From: Mesostigma viride
Taxonomy: Eukaryota > Streptophyta > Mesostigmatophyceae > Mesostigmatales > Mesostigmataceae
Length of the DNA stretch: 21,239 nt
Direction: 5' to 3'
NCBI GenBank assembly: GCA_009746045.1
Contig: RPFO01000167.1
Location: forward strand, 1,657,659-1,678,897
Shown here: positions 1 to 8,835 of the stretch, piece by piece
How positions within the stretch are numbered: the stretch's first letter is position 1
How the letters are laid out: each line of letters begins with the position of its first letter
The notes under the pieces: model-generated
The model's database searches: none
The model's input: the letters and a program-made list of their open reading frames with translations, nothing else
What the model was told of the DNA's origin: nothing
Made by a program: the position numbers and the translations under genes

Positions 1-57
1 GCGTGTGGGCCTACATCAGCGTGCATGCTCGGACATGAAGAACATGGCCTTGCGGCA
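1..57 (-). CDS. Doubtful eighth exon of the mannanase-like gene
   Basis: On the minus strand a pyrimidine-containing acceptor (TTTACAG) ends at 58 and is followed in the expected phase 0 by CRKAMFFMSEHAR. This is the right place for the helix that follows the NNDFFSD block in GH5 mannanases, and the spacing fits. An in-frame TGA at 18-16 stops this reading before the window edge. Either a non-obvious donor lies before it, the exon 7 donor at 518 is wrong, or the gene is broken here. The match to the family is short and weak. Confidence 0.3.
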
Positions 58-518
58 CTGTAAAGGCACAATAACGGCACTGACAGTAAGCGAGGCATGC
101 ATGAATGCATGGGCATGGGCATATAGTTTTGGGCTGTATGGCGGCCATGCAAGTGGCAGGGGTCAGCACATACTTAGGGTGTCGGGCCCATGCTGATGTA
201 GGGTGTGGTATAGTAGGGAGTACTATAAATACGAGCGCTATTTATATCAGGGAATATAATGCATTCATTGTAGTATAATATATGCTATGCAGGTAGCCCC
301 ATCAACATTTGCTAGTGTGAGAACGTGTGCTCATGCGAGGAGACCGCGAGGAACATAAAAGAAGGAGCAAGAAAGTCAAATAATAAAGAAATAAAATAGA
401 TCAATTAAGATCACGTGCTCAGGTTTGCAAGGATCGACAGGTTTTGCGTCAAACACACGCATGAAGTAACACTAGCAGCAAGGACATTACCAGAGGTTGA
501 GATTCCGTGCAAACGCAC

Positions 519-2771
519 CGGCCCATCGGAGAAGAAGTCGTTGTTGCTGTGCGCGCTGCCGCTCCACTCGACATACTGGCGGATGCCTGGCGGGGGTGAC
601 ACCACGCGTGCACGTTCAAGATGCCAAAAGGCGCAGATGCGGCATTAGTGCCTAGGTGGCCATGCAAGTAAATGAGCTAATGAGCAAACAGCAATGTCCA
701 TGCGGGCGTCAACCTCCTTGCGACGGGCTCCTTACGCCGGGAATCCCACCTGTTGAAAAGCAACTTCAAACATTCGCTGCGTTGCAAAGCTGTAGTCACT
801 TGTCTGCCCTGGCACCTAAAATTTGAAAGGAGCACAGCATTTCACCATGGCCCTAGCTGGCTGGCGCAAATTTCCACAGACTTCCAAGGGCGGACGAAAG
901 AGCAGCCAGTACCTAGCCCACACGTCTAAGTCGCCTGCATCCACGCAATCAACGCCAGAGCTAGCGTCCGGTGCAGGTGCCTCCGTAGGTTTTCTCATCA
1001 GCCCCAAACCCGTGTTGAACCCAACAATGGCGGAAGAGTTGGTGAGCTATGCTCATGGGATCTATGTCTAACCTGCTGAGCTGAGTATGCAACACCGTAT
1101 AGCACACACACACAATATAGCACACATGCACACACGCACAAAAAACCCTCTACTTTTGTGCTGGCACCTGTACCCATGCCACTCAGGCAGTGGTTGGCTG
1201 GGCAAGGTGGTTGCCCTAAAAGGTAAGATTTATTCTGGGGAAGCAGGTTGTTTCTTTTGCCAAGGATTTGAACCGCATCTGTCTCCACGGCCGATGAACC
1301 TGACATCTCTTTAAGTACGATGCTGGCTGTGCACATCAACCCTACTGGGATATGCAACACCGTGCGGGGCTAGCCACCTGGTGCAGCCCAAATTTGTACG
1401 AGAGTGCTGGCACTGTCCCCACACTCTGCTATTGCTGCGTCGCACTGGCACACGGCGCTCAATTGCATGACCCACGAAACCCTTAACCCACTGCAGGGAC
1501 ACGCTTGCTCGTGACGTTGCCATGGGCATTGAAACAAAGGAATGAGTACTGGGTCGGCATGATGCGCCCCCTGGTAACATCCCGTAGCGGCGTGCATCCA
1601 CACATACTGCTCTCACGTTTCGGGGGCATCTGGCCCTTGTGCACGCGCACATGCGCGATCTACGTACCGTCGTGCTGCGTCCACTGGTCCGTGAAGGGGA
1701 TGACCGCCTGCAGGGTGGGGGCCCAAGGCGCACAAGCCGATGTTTCGCAAGAAAGTCAGTATCCGTCATGGCTCTGACAATGAGGCAAAGTCAGAATTGG
1801 GAATCAGCATGACTGCATTCTGCACCATTCAGATGACCATGTGGTTGTGCCTTTGTTTGGTATTTGGCTTAACGAGAACCGGTCCTTGATCACCAAGTCC
1901 CATAGGCTGACACGATGACAAGATAGGATAATAGGATACAACAGAGGGGGGGGATACAACAGAGTCCTTTCCGAAAGACCCCCCAAATGCAACTGTTTAG
2001 GGTAGCTTCTCATAACTGCAACCGTCTAGGGTCACTCCTCATGATAACCAAACCAATCCCACCCATGGATTTTTGACACAGATTTTTTTTCCAACTAAAC
2101 TCCATAATCGAGCGGCTCACCTTGAGCCCCCGCTTGCGGATCTCCGACACCACCCAGTCCAGGCCTGCGCGGAACCAAAGCGATGCATCCAAGGGGGTGA
2201 GTTATATTGCATCCCATGGGACGTCAGCGACGGCTTTATGGATGGAAAGGTGTTAAGGGAAATGTGCTGTCAAAGTACGGCGCTGTTGAAGGCAGGCCGC
2301 ACTCCATGAAGCCCCCCGGATGACTACATTCCCCTAGGGAAGGTGCCCAAGGGAAGATCGCTGTGCCACGCGCTGATGTGCTGGCGACTGTATGCTGGCG
2401 TTGGCGCTGGTGCAGGCTCCTCCGTGCTGCTTAGGAGCTGATGCCGAGCCCGAAAAGGAATAGAGCTCCGCTTGGCAGGACGATTCCTTTCTGCAGGGCT
2501 GTTCCTTTCTGCTGGTCCGGGCGGAGGTCCTTTCACTGAGGCCATAACTTTCCCTTGCTGGTCTTGTTCGCCTTGTGTGGTTGATAGACGGCGCAGCCTG
2601 GGTATGAGCCCACGTTCTTGGGTCGCTCACGCAGTATGAGCACTTTCCATTACTTGCGATGTCCTTAACGGAAACGGCAGGATCTGATTGCCAATGCTCA
2701 TGCATTATAATGAAGTCTCGAGGAGCGTAGGCGGGGCAGGTACCGCGGACTCGCAGGTGACGGCGGGGAAG

Positions 2772-2861
<90 letters not shown>

Positions 2862-2862
2862 G

Positions 2863-2900
<38 letters not shown>

Positions 2901-5379
2901 ATTGGGCGGGCGGGCTGGCGGGCGGGCGGGCTGGCGGGCGGGCGGGCGGGCGGGCGGGTGGGCGGGCGGGCGGGCGGGCGGGCGGGCAGGCGGGCGGGCG
3001 GGCGGGCGGGCGGGGGCGGCGGGCGGGCGGGCGGGCGGGCGGGCGGGCGGGCGGGCGGAGGGGTGAAAAAGATAAGAATTGGCGTGCGCGATTTGTGCAG
3101 ATGGCGGTAAAGAAATGAACATTATAGGGGAAAGAATCAAGAACGTGCGCATGTCATGCGCATGTCATGTTTGCCCCCAGCCATTATCATAGCACCTCTT
3201 TTATTATGCTAGCGGACGCTGGAGAACTGATGGCCAGGAGCCTCGATACGCTCAATGAATCGATGAGCTCATGGGACAATGGAGCACTATAGATTCTAGC
3301 AGGGAAGTCTACTCACCATCCCACTTGGCGCCGTTGTACTTGCCAGGCGCGTACTGCAGGGGGCCACCTGAACGGAGCCACGAGCAAAAATGGGACGCCC
3401 ACGAGAGAGGGTGTTAGAAAGAAGGGTCGAGTGCGCATGTAGAGGTGATTAGTCCAACGGAACGCTATTTTTGTACACATGATTGTCGTTTTCAGGAACA
3501 AGCACAACTTGCGCAGGCCACTACTGAAACGCCATTCGTTCCAAATGTACTTGCCAGGTGGTGCACCCTATTTTGCACGCTATGGCGCTACCACCATGGC
3601 ATGTATGGCCTTGCCCATTCACCAAGGGGGAAGCCCAAGTACTTAGACGGGATGGCCTGCTCAAACGCGAATGTGCTTTTGCCTCTCTCTGGATGCGCCG
3701 GAACGCCCTCACATGCTCGTTCCACTTCAAAGCAGCTCCCATCATAGCAGGCAACCTCTTGGATGCATTGTTCCTGTACTGTCGCGGGGCTTAGGGTAAG
3801 AACGCTGGCTGTATGCGCCCATGTCCATGTAAGGGGTGAGACATTGTACCTTAATCACCCGTGACCTCACAGGCCCCTAGGGCTTCCCAAAGCAACTCCC
3901 TGTAATGATTAACTCCCTATAATGATGGGCTAGTGCTAATGCTGCCACTCACCCCTTGACAGCACACGCCCAGTCATCCTCAAATCTAATCCCTCACCCT
4001 CGACGGCAAATTGCAAATGCCCTCTCACCTTCGGTAGCTCATCACTCACCCTGCACCGCAAATGCGACCTCCCCTCCACCCGAAATTCCCACTCACCCTC
4101 CACCGCGAATGCCCACAGGCGGACGACCGATGCGCCCGCGTTTCTGACCTGGTCCAGCGTCTCTGGGGATGGAGCCAGGGGGAAGGTGAGCGGAACGCAA
4201 GGGGCGGTGCCAGTAGCCAAATATGGGGCAGCCAGGGACTGAGTAAAGATGGATGAACCACAAGTCATGCACCACAAAGAGAGGGTCTCCAAAAGGGGAT
4301 TCCGCTGCAGTTAGGGGTGAGCTACGCAACAGTATTAAAAACCATATGCCCATTCTCAGGGATATGTGTTACATATCCTCCCCACGGAGGTATGTTCTTA
4401 ATTAATGACGCAACAGGGGTGAGATGCTTGGAATGCCGTGGACTGGACCGCACACCTAACTATCACAGCACCTAACTATTTGGTGTTCCAGGAAAAGGGA
4501 AGCCAGCAGCTTTAGAAGGGTGCATGTCGCAGGCAAGTGAAACAATTGCAGCAACGCAAGCTATACAGAAGCTGAATAAGAAATAAGAAGCACGAGAGGG
4601 CGCGTGAGGGTCATCACAACTGCAGAGGCTGTTCAAGCAAGCCCAATGGATGGGTAGCCTTGCGGCAGCAGCACGAGGCAATGCAGTCTTGCGCCAAAAA
4701 TAGAATGCCTTGTGAAAAACAGTAGAGAGCATGCGTGGCACCCACAGCAGACACAGATGATTCACTGAAGAGAATACTCTATTCATGGTAGAGGGCCATC
4801 AATTAATTAATGAATTAATTAATTGATTAATTAATTGTAGAGGGCTGCTTAGGGACCACGCATGACCACTGATAGACTATGGCAATGCAATCTACCGCAA
4901 ACCATCTTCCAATGGTCGAGAGCTGCTTACGAGTGACCAGGTACTTCTTGCCGCTGGCCGCTTGGTCCATCAGGTAGGGGCTATTAACCCCATCAAAATG
5001 GAAGGATTGCCCGCCCAGCGCAAAACCAGTGCCAGAGACACGGACAAACTCGTCCTCGCCCGCTTGGGGTTTCACGCCCCGCAGACGTGACTTGGAAGTG
5101 GAAGCATCATGAAGGCGGCGGCCTTCGCAGCCCTGAAACCAAAAAGCCTGAAATGGACAGGACATTGGTGGACGAGGGGGCCACGAAGCAGTTAATACGA
5201 GATGAAATAAGAGAGCCGGGGAAAAAGCAATTTCACAGTGGTAAGGAATGGAAAACGCTGCCTTGCTCAGGAAAACATTTACGACGGTGTAAGATAGCGA
5301 TTCCTCGCCGGCATACCTCGAAAGGCCCGACAAACACAAGTAAGGCGACGACCGCGAGAATGTGGGTTCCCTGGCTCAT
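519..5379 (-). CDS. GH5-family endo-beta-mannanase-like secreted protein, 5' part (seven exons, 3' end outside window)
   Basis: This gene probably encodes a secreted mannan endo-1,4-beta-mannosidase that cuts beta-1,4-mannan. Exons on the minus strand are 5379-5317, 5132-4931, 4162-4097, 3367-3317, 2164-2121, 1707-1668 and 586-519. They total 534 nt (178 codons), every intron starts GT and ends AG, and all phases match (0,1,1,1,0,1). Exon 1 starts at ATG 5379 and encodes a hydrophobic signal-peptide-like stretch (ILAVVALLVFVG). Family-like blocks follow in the expected order: FVRVSGTGFALGGQSF, FHFDGVNSPYLMD, LDQVRNAGASVVRLWAF, PLQYAPGKYNG, LDWVVSEIRKRGLK, AVIPFTDQW, RQYVEW and NNDFFSD. These match the N-terminal half of plant-type GH5 subfamily 7 mannanases, which are usually about 400-450 residues. 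The catalytic glutamates, including the NEP block, would lie beyond the left edge, so activity cannot be judged. The family call is strong; exact exon ends are eye-made predictions. Confidence 0.8.
2775..3058. repeat. GGCT/GGGC tetranucleotide tract inside mannanase intron 4
   Basis: About 31 copies of CTGG (2777-2900, with one CGGG interruption) pass into GGGC-type repeats (2904-3058) with scattered T, A and extra G changes. The two halves differ by a T-to-G change in the unit, which suggests one tract expanded from the other. Four or more runs of GGG separated by a single C make the plus strand a strong G-quadruplex candidate. The tract lies in the 1152-nt intron 2165-3316, so its pre-mRNA copy would be C-rich. 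Because 4 and 3 have a 12-nt common period, all frames stay open and give artefactual Pro/Ala/Arg or Gly/Trp/Leu proteins. Confidence 0.95.
3991..4113 (-). repeat. Repeated exon/donor junction at the start of mannanase intron 3
   Basis: The end of exon 3 plus its donor (GCATTCGCGGTGGAGG then GTGAGT, 4113-4091) recurs inside the intron. One degenerate copy is at 4066-4043 (GCATTTGCGGTGCAGG then GTGAGT). A weaker one is at 4012-3991 (GCCGTCGAGG then GTGAGG), and partial pieces lie between them. Only the first donor keeps the reading frame into exon 4. Using the second would add 47 nt and shift the frame. Confidence 0.75.
4800..4837. repeat. TTAA-rich low-complexity inverted repeat in mannanase intron 2
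   Basis: A run of AATTAATT units has perfect 12-bp inverted arms (4800-4811 and 4826-4837) and could form a cruciform. It lies in the 768-nt intron 4163-4930. The rest of that intron shows nothing recognisable. Confidence 0.8.
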
Positions 5380-6278
5380 AACGCAGATTGACTGGCGATT
5401 CGCCTATGTCTCGAGTTGTTGTTTGGAAGCGAATGCAAGAGGGACGCCGGGTTATCAAGGGCGCGTTGGGCGTGTGGCGTGGCGATCGCCATTTCCACCC
5501 GCCAATTTGTAGATTCCTGAGAATTCCATGTGTGCGACGTACCGATCCGATCTGGCATGGCCAAGTGTCTCAGAATCTCTTGGAAACTTACTGAGTCATG
5601 GCCGGAAACGTTATGAACGGTCTAGAATACCCCACAGGCATAACGCCGATGATCGCGTGGACAAGACGCATCTAGGCGCGTGACAGATAAGATTTAGGAA
5701 ACGGCGGTGGCAAATTAGTGGAGCTGTGTTGTAAAGCATGCGCTGGCATTAGAAACGCAGGCACTTACGGAGTTGCCTTCCATTGGCTTATGAATTGAAA
5801 GCGATCATGCCTTTACTCCTTGTCCTTGATCCGCAGTTAAAATTCTGTGCATGTGTTGTAGAACCAAGAAAATATTGATGGAGAATGTCTCAACCATGGC
5901 TGGTCCTGGGCGGTGTCCGCAGAAGAGATGTAAAACTTTAACCGTCCAAGGGCAAGGACACTATCACTTGGGAGCCACGTGTCCGCCCTCGCAAGGTGTC
6001 AAATGCTGGCATAAAACGGGGCACAAACGATTCACAAGTGCTCCAAGCCTGACCGGCGCGGGAATAAACCCAACGCAACTCAACTCAAGCCTGACCAGCT
6101 TCAGTCAGGAGTCAGGACGTCAGGACCGGTTCCTAATCGCGCACGCTTGTGCACGCTCATGCACGCTCATGCACGTCGCTTTGCAACGTGATACATACAG
6201 GATACCTAGTTGAGTTGAGCTTATTCAGGATAGTGAGGAACTGAGGATACCCTTATACGTACTGCCCTCAGTGCAGTC
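5380..6278. other. Divergent intergenic region, proximal part
   Basis: This is the upstream side of the mannanase-like gene and the distal upstream side of the NmrA-like gene. I found no coding exon. Short direct repeats are visible: three GTCAGGA copies at 6104-6125, and repeated GCTCATGCACG near 6155-6175. Open frames here are short and show no family resemblance. Confidence 0.5.
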
Positions 6279-6384
6279 GGACGTGCACTAGGGTAGGCAC
6301 GTCCGCACGTGGTCACGTCGACAGGACGTTGGCCCCGTGGACAGATTATGGCCCCGTGGACAAGTTATAATGGCCCCGTGGACA
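6279..6384 (+). promoter_or_regulatory. ACGT-core cluster and triple 13-bp repeat upstream of the NmrA-like gene
   Basis: Five ACGT cores, including a G-box-type CACGTG near 6306-6311, fall within about 50 bp (6279-6330). They are followed by three copies of GGCCCCGTGGACA at 6331, 6350 and 6372. A TATAAT-like sequence lies between repeats 2 and 3 (about 6366-6371). ACGT cores are the usual target of bZIP and bHLH factors in plants and algae. That this cluster is the promoter of the gene at 6616 is inferred from its position, about 230-340 bp upstream of the ATG. Confidence 0.45.
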
Positions 6385-6502
6385 GGTTCTTATCGTGCGC
6401 GGTGCATCGCCAGTCACCCTAGGGCTCAATCCTTCGCATTTAAGTCGTGGAGACGTGAACGCTCCAGACTGGAGGTTGGACGGCACGGTGGCAGCAGACG
6501 GG

Positions 6503-6556
6503 GTGAGTGTTGCTGGATCAATTGTCAGTGTTTTCGGACTGTATTATTAATTGCAG
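6503..6556 (+). other. Possible 54-nt intron in the 5' UTR of the NmrA-like gene
   Basis: A good donor (GTGAGT, 6503-6508) and an acceptor (TTGCAG ending at 6556) flank an AT-richer stretch with TATTATTAAT just before the acceptor. The start codon lies 60 nt downstream. The introns of the neighbouring mannanase-like gene have the same kind of ends. No transcript evidence is available and the length is short, so this is only a candidate. Confidence 0.35.
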
Positions 6557-6615
6557 GGTCGTACCATTTACCAAGCACCTGCCTTCCTTTAGTACCTATC
6601 CTCTTTTGAAGCAAG

Positions 6616-7545
6616 ATGGCGAAAGTGATTGCCGTGTTTGGAGCAACGGGGGGCCAAGGCGGGTCGGTAGCCCAGGTCTTGCTGAAGGATCCCTCTTTCG
6701 AAGTCCGCGCCTTAACGAGGAGCGTTACCTCAGCAAAAGCGAAGGAGTTGGAGGCTCTAGGCGCCAAGCCGGCTGCAGCGGACATGGACGACGTTGCCAG
6801 TCTGACGGCTGCCTTGCAAGGGGCGTACGGGGCTTTCTTTGTGACCAACTTTTGGGAGCACATGGACGCCGAGAGGGAGATCCAGCAAATAAAAAATCTC
6901 GCCTCCGCCGCCAAGGCTTGCAATCTGTCCCATGTGGTGAATTCCACGTTGGAGGACACGCGGCCGCACATGCGGCAGTTTGACGACTGCCCTGATATCG
7001 GGCCGTACAAGGTACCGCACTTCGATGCCAAGGGCTCCATGCAAAACATCGTTGCCGATTCCGTGCCGACGACCCACCTTCTGCTGCCATTCTTCATGGA
7101 CAATTTCCTAACCATGCTGAAACCCGCCAAGGGGCCTGACGGGCAGCTGGCGGTCTCCCTCCCCTTCCCACCGAATGCCAAGCTGGCGATGATTGCCCGC
7201 GAGGATATTGGCCGCGCCGTGGCGGCTATTTTTAGAAAGCCGGAGCTGGTGGGCAAGACCGTGGGCATATCCTCAGAACAGCTCACAGGGCCCCAGATCG
7301 CCTCGATTTTCTCTCGTGTTACGGGAGCAAGCATCACATACGTGTGCATCCCCTATGATGTGTATGCCAAGTTGCCTTTCCCGGGGGCGGATGACCTGGC
7401 CAACATGTTCATGTTCTATGACCGGTGCGAGGAGATGTTCTGCAAGGCCAGGGACCCTGCCGCGACGGCCGAGCTTGCTGGGGGTCCGCTGACGTCGCTG
7501 GAAGAGTACCTCACCCAACACAAGTCGGTGTTTGATTTCCAGTAA
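6616..7545 (+). CDS. NmrA-like (HSCARG-type) NAD(P)-binding protein
   Basis: The 309-residue protein belongs to the atypical short-chain dehydrogenase NmrA group, whose best-known members (fungal NmrA, animal HSCARG/NMRAL1, about 300-350 residues) bind NADP(H) and act as redox sensors or regulators rather than proven enzymes. The Rossmann fold opens at once with FGATGGQGG (residues 8-16, GxxGxxG type). R35 in ALTR sits where these proteins contact the NADP 2'-phosphate. Further family blocks are FFVTNFWEH, NSTLEDT, YKVPHFDAKG, LPFFMDNF and AREDIGRAVAAIF. No signal peptide or membrane segment is seen, so it is probably cytosolic. The start has a good context (AAGATGGC) and the glycine motif begins the usual few residues later. 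The gene is one uninterrupted exon, unlike its neighbours. It diverges from the mannanase-like gene and converges with the transposase gene. Its partner and physiological role cannot be read from the sequence. Confidence 0.93.
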   Translation: MAKVIAVFGATGGQGGSVAQVLLKDPSFEVRALTRSVTSAKAKELEALGAKPAAADMDDVASLTAALQGAYGAFFVTNFWEHMDAEREIQQIKNLASAAKACNLSHVVNSTLEDTRPHMRQFDDCPDIGPYKVPHFDAKGSMQNIVADSVPTTHLLLPFFMDNFLTMLKPAKGPDGQLAVSLPFPPNAKLAMIAREDIGRAVAAIFRKPELVGKTVGISSEQLTGPQIASIFSRVTGASITYVCIPYDVYAKLPFPGADDLANMFMFYDRCEEMFCKARDPAATAELAGGPLTSLEEYLTQHKSVFDFQ

Positions 7546-8835
7546 GATGCCTGTGGAGGCAAATCATTTTGGTGGACGGCTATTGCATGTACATATGTCA
7601 CATACAAACTGATCCCGGAAACGCTTTAATTAGAAGATAAACTATTATTTGTTCCTCGTTAGGTAGACCTCCAAGCGCACAGCTTTAAACTCCACACAAT
7701 CTATTCTAGATCCTTGCATTTGCATTGGCCCAGCAGTGTTGGGTGGCAAGTGCCCGCCACAATGGTGGAGGGGCAGCAAATTCATTCATGAATTATTTCA
7801 TTCATTATTTAAATAAACACCTTGGCTGCCAGTAAGTAAGTAAGTAGTAAGTAAGTAAGTACTTGCGAGTCATGCGCAATTTAAGGCATGCCACGGAGTA
7901 CTATGCTTATCTCATTAGGAAAAATAATTAGAAATCTCATTAGAAAAAACCTTGGCTGCGTTAAGTGAGCCGATAGTCTTCAGCAGGATGGAAATGGAAT
8001 GGGAAGCAAGAATATATTAATTAATATATTTACTACTCCGTTGGGAGTATATGTAAACATGGCCCTGAGAAGGAGGCCTATGGTTTTAAATACAGTCTGG
8101 GCTACAACCTGCATGGGAAGCATTAAAAATCAAATTATACATTAAATTGGAACATATCGATCTCCGTTGGGAGTACATGTGAAGGGCGTCCCCAACATCT
8201 ACTGCTCCAATTTTGGTACTTTTGAAATTCCATGCCTGGAGCGCAAAGTTTGCAGTATATGTGCCGTTTGTAGCTCTAGCTCTATAATAACCTGACCAAC
8301 CCCGCATTCCTCAAAGTAGCACTTGTTGCCTATTCTCATTATGCGAATCACATGATTAGGATGTGCTTCATGATTGCTATTGCTCGAGATTCAATTAAGA
8401 ATGATTGACATCAATAAATGATGAACCAAATAAACCAAATTAGGCCACTTGACAAGTTCATGATCCATTTAAATTGTACAATTAAGCGATTAATTAATTC
8501 ATAAATCATACATTACATGGGATACCCCCGTCGACGAGCTAGTGGTACGTACAATGAAACATTTGAGTTTGTAACATGTCTCCATGGATATATACATGTA
8601 TGCTGGACCTCGCGCATCTCAGCCCTCTAAGAAATGTTATTTGAACTCAGGTCTAGATCTAAATATATACATGATCTGGATAATATTATACACTTCCTTA
8701 AAAGAGCATGAATCGAGCTTTACAATTCAGGACAAGGAACTCGTTTGCAAATCACGGCTGAAAGGCAAGTGCTCACAACGAAGCACGTGCTCTCAAGGCT
8801 GTCCACCTCGTCCAACCAAGCCCGGGCGAGCTGGC
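7546..8835. other. AT-rich intergenic region between convergent genes
   Basis: I see no gene here. The region holds a TAAG/AAGT microsatellite, several A/T-rich runs and two copies of a short direct repeat (8036 and 8162). It must contain the 3' UTR of the NmrA-like gene and probably the left end of the transposon, but no terminal inverted repeat could be identified by eye. Confidence 0.6.
7831..7861. repeat. AGTA tetranucleotide microsatellite
   Basis: About eight AGTA units are interrupted once by a 3-nt unit. It is a simple sequence repeat in intergenic DNA. Confidence 0.9.

Noticed and set aside
1260-1310. tRNA B-box-like GGTTCAAATCC on the minus strand.
   Set aside because: No matching A box, the T stem pairs poorly and no acceptor stem is seen.
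2334-3152. Long minus-strand frame rich in Pro-Ala-Arg and Ser-Gln-Pro-Ala, and the plus-strand Gly-Trp-Leu-Ala frame.
   Set aside because: Both are translations of the tetranucleotide repeat, which keeps every frame open. The tract sits inside an intron of the mannanase-like gene.
4827-5339. A 170-codon minus-strand frame taken as one protein.
   Set aside because: Only its middle (5132-4931) matches GH5. The flanks are intron sequence, with a signal-peptide exon upstream at 5379-5317.
6525-7349. A 274-codon minus-strand frame opposite the NmrA-like gene.
   Set aside because: It is an antisense shadow of a strongly supported coding region and has no family features of its own.
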